A DNA stretch of 64,000 bases from Meghimatium bilineatum (GCA_034231615.1 CM067317.1:15956394-16020393), one strand, 5' to 3'. Numbered from the stretch's first letter, positions 21,031 through 31,840 are shown. Translations and numbers: made by a program. The notes: generated by a model from the sequence alone, not told the origin.

Positions 21031-21578
21031 AAGTCACTTAGTTCATTTTGAGAAATTCTATGTAGAATATCAATAGAACCTATTGGTGTGAATTGAGTAT
21101 CTTCCTGTTCAAACTCAGGTTGTATTTCTTGACCACAATCTGCATCAAGCTCTATAACTTTCTGGTTGGGTGAGGTAGGAACATGCAGATCTTTTCCATG
21201 TGGTACTGGCCGTATAGCTGATGGAATATTGGGGTAATTCAAAGTCCACTTCTTCTTTTTAGATATTCCGTGTTGGAGAGGAGGCACCATACAAAAATAG
21301 CAGTCACTTACATGATCTCTCGGCTCTCTCCATATCATAGGAATCGCGAAAGGCATTGACCGCACTTTGCCATTCAGCCAACTACAGAGTTTCACAGTAC
21401 ATGTAATACAGCAAATGTGAGGTGCCCAGGGTTTGTCTTGATCACCTATCTTACAGCCGAAGTAAAGATGATATGCAGTTTTAATTAAAGGTGTAATTTT
21501 CCGTTTTTGAGACGACAACGTCCCCTCGCCACAAACATAGCAAAAATTGTTAGCACTATTAACGCACTTTCGTGACAT
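21031..21578 (-). pseudogene. CACTA-like transposase, N-terminal zinc-finger part
   Basis: The ATG at 21578 opens a frame with paired cysteines 'CYVCGEG', 'CCITC' and 'CYFC', probably zinc-binding DNA-recognition fingers, plus 'PMIWREP' and 'IPSAIRPVPH'. It runs to 'NELSDLIR', where the MITE inserts. The remainder continues at 20258. The gene product would bind the TIRs and the C-terminal part would cut; with the MITE and the frameshift this copy cannot make it. Confidence 0.7.
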
Positions 21579-22019
21579 TATGGAATCCAATCTTTATACA
21601 AATTCAGACATTTATAGCACTGGAAAATAAAATATATATATACTACTTGAAAATATTAATTATATACACATGTTGAAATATGTGGTTTGTTTTTTTACAT
21701 CAACACACGATTTAAACAATATAGCGGCCATTGAGAGAAGTCGCACGGTGTCAACATGTATTCGTCGCTGAATAAATTTTTCGTCAGAAAAATTCCCCTT
21801 TTTTCGACACAATAAACAAGGAATATCACAACAATAAGAGCAAACTGAGAATTTTTAATGTGATATTCGTTTTTCTCACCACATTTTCAGTAGGAAATGA
21901 TTATTTTCATGTCTGTAATGTTTTATGTGTTGTGCAGTGTATTTACAGAGACCACCCTGCTACATACCTAGATCTTCACAAACATTTTTAGCATAATCCA
22001 CTGCGTCGTTGATCATAAT

Positions 22020-22790
22020 ATTACGGTTGACGACTAGGAGAAATTGCAATGTCTGAATTTTCATAGCACATCGATACCTTTCGTCCGGAGGTATAATTGT
22101 GTATCATTTATTTCATAAAGAACTCGATTCCATAATCCAGGGAATGCCAAAAATGACAACGATTGGAGAGCGGGAAGTATACGCCCAGTGTCTGATCTTG
22201 TCACCGTATTTTCAATTATATTCTGCAAAAGTGTTTCCAGGACTTCAATAATCTCATTATAATGGGTCTTCATGATCGTTATGGCCTCGTACTTTGCACT
22301 CGAGCGTTTCAATAAGACGTTTGATACATTAACCTGCAATGTCGGTAAGAACTTTCCAACGGTGAGTGGAAGACGAAAAATAATTAAAAACTCTATCCGT
22401 AGTACCCAAAAAAGTAACTCAGTCTACCGCTATTGATGCTGTGTGCACTCCCACCAGATTTATAGTTGCTGCAAGCAACATATTGAGAATTTGGATTAAT
22501 TGCATTGATACGCGTTTGTACACAAGAATGTATTCACGACATGACAGCTGCATTGTCGTATGCTTGTCCACGACAATTTTGAATGTCTAGTCCATCACAT
22601 TCAATTTTGTCCAGAATCATTTTCGATATATCTTCAGCCATATTGCCTTCGGTTTCAAGAAAGTCGATTCAATAAGTTGCAGCTTGGTGTCACCGAGTTT
22701 TGCATAAAGCAGTATTTGGTTAGTTTTGCCATTGTGTGAGAAATATGGCGTTACTGTCGAATACAATAGGCTTACTTTATGACCGGGGGG
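22020..22790 (-). pseudogene. hAT/DUF4371 (ZMYM1-like) transposase fragment
   Basis: The minus strand reads, with several frame changes, 'LDIQNCRGQAYDNAA', a block about 'GGSAHSIN', and a 92-codon open frame with 'KRSSAKYEAITIMKTHYNEI' and 'TQLYLRTKGIDVL'. These match in order the central region of hAT-like transposases with a DUF4371 domain. Stops and shifts make it a dead copy. A G-tract at about 22787-22796 interrupts it at the upstream side. Confidence 0.65.
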
Positions 22791-23110
22791 GGGGGAAAGA
22801 GAAATGCTCCTTGATATATGGTCAGTGGCTATAGTAACGTATAGTAACGGCTGAGAGATACTCTGCAGGCTTCTTGCCTCACAATTCTTAATGAAATGTC
22901 TTACTTATTTCTCGTATCTATTTCACAACATCAAGGTGATAAATAGAGGCTGAATCACTCACTGCAACTTCGTGTTCACATATCTGGTAACTATTAGCCA
23001 TTAGGCATGTTTTCATTTGGTATATATTTTACTGCTACTTTGTATTCATATTATTTATTCCTACTGTCATTAGCATTGTTGTTAGTGCCTCCCAGTTGGC
23101 TTTTCTATAG

Positions 23111-23758
23111 TTAAATGTTGTTTTTTTTGTTTACTTCACTGAGATTACATTTAGCTCTAATATTAATTTCAATTGGTAGATGTTCAGATCCACTAGCATT
23201 TAGTGTCTCCCACGTGGTTGTGTATAGGTTAGTTGTTACAATGCTCAAGTCTAAGGCTGAGTCATTGCCATTTGCTATTGGATTAATTCTGGTTATAGAA
23301 CCATCATTTAAAATGACTAGGTTATTATTATCACAAAAATCTGCTATAAGTTCCCCTGACTTATGACTGCCCCACAATGTATGGTAAGCATTGAAATCAC
23401 CGAGAATAAGGGTTCTCCTAGTTAGTTTTGATGTTAGCACTATATCGTTGCTGGTTAGTATACCTTTAGGGTTATATATGTTAATTATTTTAGTTCCTAC
23501 TGGTTTGCTGTCTATGGTTATACTTATTCCTTCTATATTAGTTGAGTTTAATCTTTCTGTCTACTATTTTATACCATTTGTTAATAATGAAGGCAACCCC
23601 TTCACCTCAACAAAGTTTAGTTTTTGGTTGGTATTTAGGTTTGTTTCCTGTAGAGCATAGATTACTCTCTCAGACTGATATTTAGTCATTAGAGGAGCTA
23701 TATTCTGTCTCATACTGGTAACATTCCACTGAATGATCTTTATTTGATTTTTATCCAT
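23111..23758 (-). pseudogene. LINE APE endonuclease fragment
   Basis: From the ATG at 23758 the minus strand has 'IKIIQWNVTSMRQNI' and 'YALQETNLN', the two first endonuclease blocks, then a frame break, then 'TLILGDFNAYHTLWGSH', 'SALDLSIVTTNL' and 'SGSEHLPIEI' (23440-23111). This is a jockey/I-like LINE endonuclease. 23760-24240 upstream may hold the degraded ORF1 end; I could not prove it. Confidence 0.8.
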
Positions 23759-24239
23759 TATGGTTTATTGCTAATTGTTATTAGACTAATTTATTGCTAA
23801 TTGGATTTTAAGTTGGTGGGCCAGTGTTGTGGTGATGCACTTGTACAATTTTATTTAACACTGCTTCTGTGTTATTGTTCATGATGGGGGTAACAATAAC
23901 ACCCCTTCTGAATTTTTTAATGTTTTGAATACATTTTTTATTTATTATATTGTTTATAAGAGCACATATACTATGTTAATGTTACTTCCTACGCTGCATT
24001 TTGTGTTATTATAATCTTGTTTAGTTGCTTATTCTGAGTTTTATTTTGGTAAAGCTTGCTAATAACCTGTTCTGTTTTGTTTTTAATGGATGCTCTCTGG
24101 TAGCACCCACGTGGTTCTATTATTGGCCTATTTATATTTGTCTGCTTCTTCTGCTTACTGTTATTTTTAAGAATATTAGCCCAGCTAGATACAGTTAATA
24201 TACTAGCAAGTTATGGAATAAAAATAAAATTGACTGACC

Positions 24240-24650
24240 TGAATAGTTATAGAGGTTAAGAACACACCATTTTTCTGGTGCAAAATATGGTGCATATTTT
24301 TTTAAATTTAAAAAAAATATTTTATTGGTAACCCTTAATGGTGCTGTGACAATAGTATATATTGCACAATATGTGCATTAGGTGCACACCAGCGGTTGTC
24401 ACCTTGTGGTGCCCAAAAAATATTTAAAAAATAATTATTATTTTAAATTTAATGTCAACCCTGATGTATGTAATGATATTGTCTGGTACTATGACAATAG
24501 TATAAACAACATGAATAAAATGGAAATAACAAGTATAGCTTACATTTTTTAATTTTTTTTATTAACATCGAAGCATATATTATATAGTTAGCAATATATC
24601 TTTACTGACATCGAAACATGTATTATATAGTTAGAGGAGAAGTAGATTCA
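24240..24650. other. AT-rich stretch, nothing coding recognised
   Basis: Contains a partly repeated element around 'ATTATATAGTTAG' at about 24575-24635. Confidence 0.4.
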
Positions 24651-24654
24651 TTAT

Positions 24655-24975
24655 CGTCATGAACACATCTATGAAATCTCCAGCACTGACATACTGTTTA
24701 GAAATTATGTGTTATAATGTCTGTATTTGTGCATTTTTGAAATCTACTAACTTATCCGCAATCTGTTCATATGCTAAATTAAGTATCTCGTCCACTGAGA
24801 GAACCGTTCTCAGAGCATCATCTAGATGTCTACGTATGTAGTATCAGTAGTGTCCGTGAGACACGAATGACCCAATTGATTCCCTAACTGATGTAAACAT
24901 CCTTCACACTGAAGTGGTGGCTGGTTATGAATATAATCTAATAATTTTTGTAGTATACTCTCTGACATGATGAGC
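24655..24975 (-). pseudogene. CxxC/HSCL-motif ORF, broken (Polinton-associated)
   Basis: The minus-strand frame starts with an ATG near 24969 and has 'CEGCLHQLGNQLGHSCL', the same layout as 'CRGCL...NQLAHSCL' at 4.4 and 7.2 kb. A frame change then leads to 'LDDALRTVL' and 'VDEILNLAYEQIADKL'. The order (cysteine/histidine block, then an acidic-hydrophobic block) equals that of the other family members. Confidence 0.5.
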
Positions 24976-25023
24976 TGTAGAAAACACAACAATGTAGTTT
25001 GTGTTTATATATACTAAATAACA

Positions 25024-25320
25024 CTAAGTGTTAAACATAGTGAAATACGTGGGTGAGGTATTCATGATCAGGCCATAACGATGCATATGTAGTATTCGTC
25101 GTGAGAAATAACGTATGGAAATGTTTATAAATTTATCTATAGAAATATGGTCACTCATTAAATGATGTAGATTTGCCCGTAATAGTTTTTTGAAATCATG
25201 TTTAAAAGATGTATGAATATGGTTCGGATCCAGTTGTAATAAGCAATGTTGACAGTATACATCTCCATCAGTCTCTAATATATGCCACAGTCTGTAGACG
25301 AGCTCGCTAACTGTCGCCAT
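25024..25320 (-). CDS. CxxC-type small protein (Polinton-associated)
   Basis: The frame starts at ATG 25320 ('MATVSELVYRLWHILE') and runs 98 codons. It has 'CQHCLLQLD', a following His, then 'LRANLHHLMSDHISIDKFI' and a basic C-terminal part. I read it as a divergent member of the family at 24.66-24.98, 4.4 and 7.2 kb. Function unknown. It is divergent from the plus-strand Bcl-2-like gene that begins 180 bp away, so the two may share a promoter region. Confidence 0.45.
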   Translation of the reverse strand: MATVSELVYRLWHILETDGDVYCQHCLLQLDPNHIHTSFKHDFKKLLRANLHHLMSDHISIDKFINISIRYFSRRILHMHRYGLIMNTSPTYFTMFNT

Positions 25321-25502
25321 GTCTATAGATAGGTAATGAAATAAAATATAAAATACCATAATGACATATATACCACAGACAGCTAGTAATACCCCTTACA
25401 TACACAAGCATAAATTTCGAATACACTAACAGTAGTTGACTATCAGACGAGAATGTCTCTATGTCTCTATCAGACGAGAATGTCTCTAACCCTAACCCTA
25501 AC

Positions 25503-26017
25503 ATGGATAATCTTCGCAAACAAATGTGTGAATTAGCCAGAGAGCTTATTGTCACCGAGTATGCTGAAAATGAATCTATACACTGCAAAACGCTACATAT
25601 ATGTGTTACAGAATTATTGAAGAGCCATAATAGCAAAATTAAAGAAATGATTGCGAGACTGAAGATCTCTGAAAAAAAAAATATATGTTCACTTCTATTG
25701 TCAATGAAATAATTAATGACAAAATTGTGAACTGGGGCCGTATTATAATTATGTTCTCACTAGCGTATCACATAGCGGAACACGCAAGAGATGTGTCTTA
25801 TAAATGTGCTGGTGACACTGCAAAATAACTTGATATGTTTGCCAATTATGTCGGACTGTATATTGCTGATAACTTTTATTCGTTTCTAGAAATACACAAT
25901 GAATGGTATGGACTGGTACTCATTATCGGCGAAACTACAAACTGTAAAAACAATATGCGTAAATACGCCATCATCCTAATGATATGTGCTGTATGTCTGT
26001 TTATATATGTGAAATAA
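25503..26017 (+). pseudogene. Bcl-2-like protein, broken (Polinton/virus-associated)
   Basis: The plus strand shows the Bcl-2 fold landmarks in order. A helical N-terminus starts at ATG 25503. A BH1-like block ('NWGRIIIMFSLA') follows near 25725, then a BH2-like block ('HNEWYGL') near 25900 and a hydrophobic C-terminal anchor ending in 'VK'. Such proteins hold mitochondrial apoptosis in check; several large DNA viruses carry them. Two breaks are visible: a length change in the A-run at about 25671-25681 shifts the frame, and a TAA lies between BH1 and BH2 near 25825. Its neighbours are Polinton-like genes, so viral/transposon origin is more likely than a host gene. The absence of visible introns fits. 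Confidence 0.65.
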
Positions 26018-26835
26018 AAGTATGAATACATATTAGGCATAATTGTTATCTGTTAATAAATATATAAATATATATATCAAAGACCTGAACACCTTTCCTT
26101 TTTTTCTTATTCTATGTAATGCAGACCGACATATCCTACATAGAACACATGCATACACTAATGCGCATACATATTATAAAACACACACACACACACACAT
26201 CTAATAAATCTAGTTCCCTTTCTCCCGTAAAATAGTCAGTCGCTATATACAAATAAATGACGTCCTGCTAAATTGCAGGAGTATAAGGACGAACGCAAAA
26301 GAAATATAACTGCTAAATACAACGATCGTGATACATAATACTATATACAGAGATCTGTGAATAGCCGTGATCGCCTACGCCAGCCGGAAGTGCACGTGGT
26401 GATGATGATAACTAAACATACAGAGTGTGGTTTTAAATTAAAACTATGATACAACCATTTTTGCGAAATATTCATCGGAGATGAATATTAAAATATTTCC
26501 AACATTTACGTGGTAGTTATGAGGCCGTAACTCGTGAAATGTGCCACCGGGCCATATATATCTTCGACTGGTTTATAAAACTTTACTCAAGTTTTATGGG
26601 TTTAAAAGTTATGGTAAAAGTTTTATTTTATAAATAATTCAAACACGTAATTTATAAATTATTAGTCTTACATGTGTTTTACTCTCAAGTAAATTTATTG
26701 GGGGATCTCTAACAATCTCAAATCTGATGTATTTGACAGACATAGTTTACTCAAAACAGGATTTTGTTAAGATTTAAAGTGAAGTATTTAACTACACATA
26801 ATAAATTGTCTGAACCAACTTTAAATTACCCATAA
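26018..26835. other. AT-rich stretch with a (CA)n microsatellite
   Basis: A (CA)n run lies at about 26181-26199. Nothing else is recognised. Confidence 0.4.
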
Positions 26836-27102
26836 TTTAAAAAACTAACTGAATCAGATATTCAGAAAATCTATTGTCTAGCCGACTCGTTAATCTGTAA
26901 TCTTAAATTATCTAGATATTCTTTTCGTCATCTGGCTGGCACAATATTATACTTAATTACATATGATGGGGAATCTGTTTCCCAAATAACAGAACTTAGA
27001 ATAACTGAATTAAAGTCATGCGCTGATTTTATCATTACATTTCATAAACCGCTGAGTAGAATTGTACCACAAAACTTGTCACAGGTGTCATTAGCAGCCT
27101 AA
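26836..27102 (+). pseudogene. Unrecognised 88-codon open stretch, Polinton region
   Basis: An open stretch without a start codon reads 'LTESDIQKIYCLADSL', 'RYSFRHLAGTILYLITYDG' and 'IVPQNLSQVS'. It has the look of a helical enzyme segment. A weak likeness to the arginine-containing region of tyrosine recombinases is possible but not supported by further motifs. Confidence 0.25.
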
Positions 27103-27239
27103 CGGACTTTAAGCTGGCACAAATGATTCCAAAAAATATCCCATACATAGTTACGTGTTTAAAAAAAAATTAATTTTAAAACAATGAACAATCTATTATA
27201 TAGCAGTGTAAGTGGTAATGTAATCAGCAGTATCTCATG

Positions 27240-27320
27240 TGAGCAAAGAATAGTAACAATGTAATTAACAATACATATCATAAGAGACGACTAAGGAGTA
27301 GGTGAGCAAAGAATAGTTCC
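27240..27320 (+). repeat. Fragment of LINE-derived SINE
   Basis: 'GAGCAAAGAATAGTAACAATG' and, further on, 'AGACGACTAAGGAG' match the 5' half of the SINE at 51731-52008. A partial second copy of the first motif follows at about 27302. Confidence 0.6.
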
Positions 27321-27509
27321 ACTGTAAGCCGGACATGAAGATTACTACTCTCTAATGGGTGACCTTACTCTTTCTCTGTCGATGTGGAGGAATTTGATAT
27401 AGAGAGTATGGTAGGATGCGGCACATATATGGAAATGCTGTGACAAGGTTATAAGTGATTCTGTGACTGAGATGTGTGCGGGCATGCGGTAACTGCGTCA
27501 TTTTATTAA

Positions 27510-28134
27510 ATGGATCCACGCTTTAAACATCCCTTTACTGCTCTCGTGGCGGGGCCAACCGGGTGTGGAAAAACATTCGTTCATAGATTCATCCAGCATC
27601 TTCATGATATGGTTCATCCAGTGCCAGAAGAGATTATATACTGCTATGGCGAGTGGCAACCTATCTACGAGACAATGACGGGTGTACAATTTATCCAGGG
27701 TCTACCGGATACTGACCAGTGGCAGGGAGATAAAAGACGCCTCATGGTAATTGATGATTTAATGTCTGAAACAGATCAGCGTGTAACCAATTTGTTTACT
27801 AAAGGATCTCATCATCGTAATCTGAGCATTTTTACTTAGTTCAGAATTTGTTTGGGAAAAATAAAGAGAACAGAACAATTAGTTTGAATTCTCATTACAT
27901 CGTACTTTTCAAAAACCTGAGAGACGGATCACAAATAACTAACTTAGCTAAACAGATGTACCCTGGTAATGTCAAGTATGTCCAAGAGGCATATAAAGAT
28001 GCTACAGGTCTGCCAAACACATATTTACTGATTGACCTCCGACAAAGCACAGCTGATCATATGAGACTTTGTAGCAATATGTTCGTAGCAATATTTTTCC
28101 TGACGAGATACAGACAGTTTATATTCCAAAGTAA
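27510..28134 (+). pseudogene. Polinton-type genome-packaging ATPase, broken
   Basis: The ATG at 27510 opens a frame with Walker A 'GPTGCGKT', 'YCYGEWQPIYE' and Walker B 'LMVIDDLM', then 'LFTKGSHHRN'. This is the A32/FtsK-like ATPase that threads DNA into capsids in Polintons and related adintoviruses. Two breaks are visible: loss of one base in the T-run at about 27831 shifts the frame ('RTISLNSHYIVLFKN' and 'LAKQMYPGNVKY' follow in the next frame), and a 14-bp tandem duplication around 28069-28098 shifts it again. The original stop at 28132 lies directly before the next ORF. Its length of about 205 codons is near the family's usual size. Confidence 0.85.
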
Positions 28135-28135
28135 A

Positions 28136-28348
28136 ATGTCTACATGTTTGAAAAAACAAAGTGATCTATTGAAGATATTGGGTAACGCAAAACAGCCATC
28201 CGTGAACGCTGTAATAAAATCTGCATCGCCAGAGCTAATCAGATCATTATGCGAATGCTGTCACAACGTCTTAAAAGGGAATGTTAAGCTCACATCAGCT
28301 CAGAAGCGGCGATTACAACCACACAAATCTAGTCTAACTATATATTAA
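28136..28348 (+). CDS. Small basic Polinton protein downstream of the ATPase
   Basis: A 70-codon ORF begins at ATG 28136, one base after the ATPase stop. It has 'LKKQSDLLKILGNAKQPS' and 'NVLKGNVKLTSAQKRRL' and is rich in Lys/Arg. A short basic ORF of this sort often follows the ATPase in Polinton-like elements, and a virion or core role has been suggested for such proteins. The frame is intact here, unlike its neighbours. It seems short at the C-terminus. Confidence 0.65.
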   Translation: MSTCLKKQSDLLKILGNAKQPSVNAVIKSASPELIRSLCECCHNVLKGNVKLTSAQKRRLQPHKSSLTIY

Positions 28349-28800
28349 TGTTGAATTTGTTCCTGCTGTCGATGTGGACGATAAGCTTAGTTGGATCTCC
28401 TTGTCAGCTAAATATATCTATTACAAACGCTGCTCATCGAGTGAGCAAGATACGTCACTACGATAAACTCGTTGATTATACTTCTAATTAGTCAATATGT
28501 CGTTACCAAACGTCCATCTGTCAATAAAACAATGTAACTTGACCTAAAAAAGGCTTTCTGTTATCCTGAGTTTATTAAATTGTTCTGTTACTAAATCCCC
28601 TACAGCTCTCTGATGTATCTAAGTTAGTTTTGTACTAACCTTTAATACAATGTTACAAACGTCCTCAGTTAAATCTCTATTACTCATTCGATTATCATTT
28701 AGTTACATTCTAAGACTTCTATAGTCAACTTTATTTCAAAGATAGTTAGTGTAAACACTGTTATGGAAACAAGTCTAAGACATCGCATTCACTGATTGGG
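28349..28800. other. Unassigned flank of the Polinton-like cluster
   Basis: No recognised gene. A short open stretch (about 28355-28470) after the small basic ORF has no motif that I know. Confidence 0.35.
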
Positions 28801-28804
28801 TATG

Positions 28805-29903
28805 AATTTGAGGTGCGTTGTTGTTCATTTGTTTTGTTAGTCGTATTGCGTCCTCTAAAATCCTTTCTTCCTTTACTCGTCTGTGTATCCTGGTTGCCAG
28901 TGTTTGAGTTCTTTCTTGTATTGTGCTCTTTAGAAGTTCCCAGTGGCTGTGTATGTTTTCAGTTGGTATGTTTTCTGTGTATGATGAGATTATGTCATAT
29001 GATCTACATACACTTTGTTTTGTAACAATGTTGTTGAATTTTCAGTGAGGAGATCGTTTGAGTGCTATATTTGTGTGTGTAGTGTTAAGTGTTGCCATCA
29101 CTGCTTTGTGATCTGTGAATTTGAGTGTTTAGTGCTTGATTTGTAGTGTGTGATGACTTTAATTTGCGTAAATTGTCAAGACGTGATGCTCTGTGGTATG
29201 CTGTGTTTGAGTTTGTTATTTCTGTGCCCTGTGGGTGTATATGTCTATATACATCGATCAGATTATGCGTGTAAATTATTGTTTGTAGGGTGTCTAGCTG
29301 ATTTGAGTGCTCTCTATGTGTACCTTTCAACTGTACCTTGGCATTACTGCCTACTACATCTATCTCATCTAGAACACAATTAAAATCTCCAGCTAAGATT
29401 ATATTGTGTCCTCTATAAAAATGTATGAGTGTGGTTTCCAACTGCTCGTAAAAAAGTGGTTGATACCTGTAGGTGGCTGGTAAGTGTATGTTAACTATTG
29501 TGTAAGCATGTGTATTGTTTTTAACTTGAACTATTACCATCTTACCCTCACTATCTCTGTTCTCGTGGACTATTTCCCATCTGTCCGATGTCTGTAAGAT
29601 GGATACTCCTGAACCAACATTCTGGACACTAAGACTAAAACATGAATGTTTCAAGCCTAAAAGTGTGGTTGTCTGTTGTGCGTGCGTATATTTGCCTCCT
29701 GTACTAGAATGAAATCTGGTTTGTATTTGTGTATGAGATATTATTTGGTATATTTTTGTGCGCATGTCACGTGTATTAATACTATTTTTTTCTTCATTAA
29801 TTTTTGGTTTCTGATAAAAAACAAAAATAACAAGCGAGATACAAGTAAATATATATGCTTGGAAATTAAATATAATATAATATTTATATGATATTCGAAA
29901 ATG
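28805..29903 (-). pseudogene. Tx1-like LINE ORF2, endonuclease and linker
   Basis: The minus strand carries 'GSGVSILQTSDRWEI', 'YTIVNIHLPATYRYQPLFY', 'ILAGDFNCVLDEIDVVG' and a 'DHKAVMATLN' block, then the linker before the reverse transcriptase, with frame changes. It matches the LINE ORF2 at 1500-2535 but without the minisatellites. It stops near 28805 before any RT. Confidence 0.8.
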
Positions 29904-29904
29904 T

Positions 29905-30545
29905 TCAATTTGTGTTGTGGTCATCCTCGGTATTGTCTAAGACAATTATAAGATTTGGTGAGGCATCCGATGGTGTCTTGGTTTTATCAGCTGGGCTGAA
30001 TGTTTTGATGATTCTGTCGTGTTTTGTTGGAGTGATATTGCTTTGGTCTTTATCTTTCTGGTATGCCTGTGAGGGCTTTGGATATTCTGTGTCGTCTTGT
30101 AGGGCTAGTGTTAATGTTATTGGACTTGTAATGTCAGAAGAGAGTCTTCGTCTCTTTCTCTTAACCTCGGTGAAGTCATTTGCCTCCGTTGTAGCTTCAA
30201 AATGTGGTTTAGGTGCTGGTGGTGTTTCTTTCTCTTTGTTTGAAGGACATTTATTCATCCAGTGCTCTGGACTACTGCAGTGGGGGCATTCTGTTCGTCG
30301 ACCTGCTACAGTGATCATCACTTTCACGGTGATGTCTTTGTCTCCCTTAATACGCAGTTCAGCATAGTGGGACAGTGGGGTTTTTTGGCCGACAGACCAT
30401 GACCCACTTGTCTGGCGTTGTTTCAATTTGGTTAATGCTAGCTTCTGGATCCCCAGATAGCTGTGCAGCAATTTTGTGGGCCGACTCTATTTTAAGCGTG
30501 GGTGGCATCCAATGTATTGTTGCCCGTGTTCTTTCCTTCGCCAAA
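29905..30545 (-). pseudogene. Tx1-like LINE ORF1, 3' two-thirds
   Basis: Two overlapping frames hold 'RTRATIHWMPPTLKIESAHK', 'CPHCSSPEHWMNKC' (the CCHC knuckle) and a basic, Ser/Thr-rich tail. One frame change joins them near 30410. ORF2 follows directly downstream on the same strand. The N-terminal part is missing. Confidence 0.8.
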
Positions 30546-31454
30546 ACATAAAGACGTCTTTATGAACAGAAAGTAACACACATGGTGAATCTGTAAAACT
30601 ACTTTCAGTTTCCATGTTATGTAACCTATTCCGTAATATTTTCTGTAGCACATGTAAAAGTTTTCCCATGTGTTGAAACAATATGATTTATTTATATTTT
30701 TCTTTTTCCAAACTTTCATGCTATGTTTGAATTCCTGCGTATAGAAAGTTCTCTAAAATTCAACACATCACCACCATTGCAACTGCAACGCCATCTTTCT
30801 CGTCCTAGTTTCCATGTCGTACTAAATTTAGTTTTGCACCAAATGTTCCTAAAAGATATTTTTTTTTCATTTTCCATTTCATGCAAAATTATTCATTGTA
30901 TTTGAATGCTACTAAATCATGTAATGCAACACCACAATTGTAAAACCATGGTTTTTATCTTGCATACCATGATTTTGTGTTTTTAAATATATTTTTCCCC
31001 CAGTAATCTCAAGCATTATCATACCAACACGGTTATTGTAAAACCGTTTTTTTTAGCTTCTCATACCATGCAAAATTTTCTGTTGTCTTTACACTGATTG
31101 TTCCTAAAATTCAATACTAGTGAAACTCCATGCCATGCAAATTTATTTTGTCCTCCTTATATTAAATTATCCTAAATGTTAATATGTTATATCACAACTT
31201 TACATAACATGCCCTATCACACCATCATCACATGTAATGCCCACCATCCCATTTATTTCACTCCGCGGGCAGATCACCTCATTTCATAATGAAAATCACC
31301 ATTATCTGCACTTGTCATGCTGAAAAGAAATTAATAAACGCTTAAGAAAACTAAGCAAACCTCCCAAAAAGTTTGTCATTGTGTGTTTGCATTCACAGAA
31401 CTATTTCACGGAAAAAAGTGTTATCAGACATACCAGTGTTGCATATTTCCAGTA
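30546..31454. other. AT-rich stretch with degenerate repeats
   Basis: No gene. Between about 30740 and 31160 the motifs 'CTAAAATTCAA(C/T)A' and 'CCATGCAAA(A/T)TT' recur at irregular spacing, suggesting an old tandem array. Confidence 0.35.
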
Positions 31455-31840
31455 CTATTTTTTCACTTTCTAAAGCTTTCAACTACGGGAAAGACGTCAT
31501 GGAGGGAGGCAAGGAGCACCTTCCCAGAATGTTTATCCCTGCCGAAGACGGATGTGTCGGGCCATTGGCGCAAATGAAACAGCGACACAACGCATTTCCA
31601 TTCTCTGGACTACATCCTGATGGAAATCTAATATGACCATGGTCTTGCTACAAGATTGATCCAGCGGGAGTTTGAGAATGAACGCTGAAGAAGAATAATT
31701 ATTCTGCAAATCACCGTCCCACAAGCAAAGGCTTCAGTGGCTCTCATTACCAGTGTTCTCAGGGGACTGGGAGGGGGGAAGATCCCCTCCAGGGTATTTA
31801 AATGTTGTACCAGAGCAAATATCACTAAATGCGGCTTCAT
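31455..31840 (+). pseudogene. Tx1-like LINE ORF1 fragment, split by a SINE
   Basis: The plus strand gives 'FNYGKDVMEGGKEH' before the SINE and 'QAKASVALITSVLRGLGGG' after it, matching the consecutive N-terminal blocks of ORF1 at 2605-3675. The SINE (about 31541-31692) sits between them. Confidence 0.75.
31541..31692 (+). mobile_element. LINE-derived SINE, 5'-truncated, in ORF1 fragment
   Basis: It matches the 3' half of the SINE family ('GGATGTGTCGGGCCATTGG', 'TCTGGACTACATCCTG', then 'GAACGCTGAAGAAGAA'). 'TTTATCCCTGC' before and 'AATTATTCTGC' after it may be a worn target duplication. Confidence 0.75.

Larger units (their letters stand above)
18987..21939 (-). mobile_element. CACTA-like DNA transposon (2953 bp)
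   Basis: The ends are 'CACTGCGCAACA' and its near-complement '...TTGTGCAGTG', flanked by the 3-bp direct repeat TAT (18984-18986 and 21940-21942). The inverted repeats extend about 90 bp; the best-conserved block reads 'TTCCTACTGAAAATG' and 'TGAGAAAAACGAATAT' in both arms. CACT(A/G) termini with a 3-bp TSD are characteristic of EnSpm/CACTA (CMC) elements. One gene on the minus strand fills the interior, itself interrupted by a nested MITE. The superfamily is inferred from ends and TSD; the termini themselves are directly visible. Confidence 0.85.
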
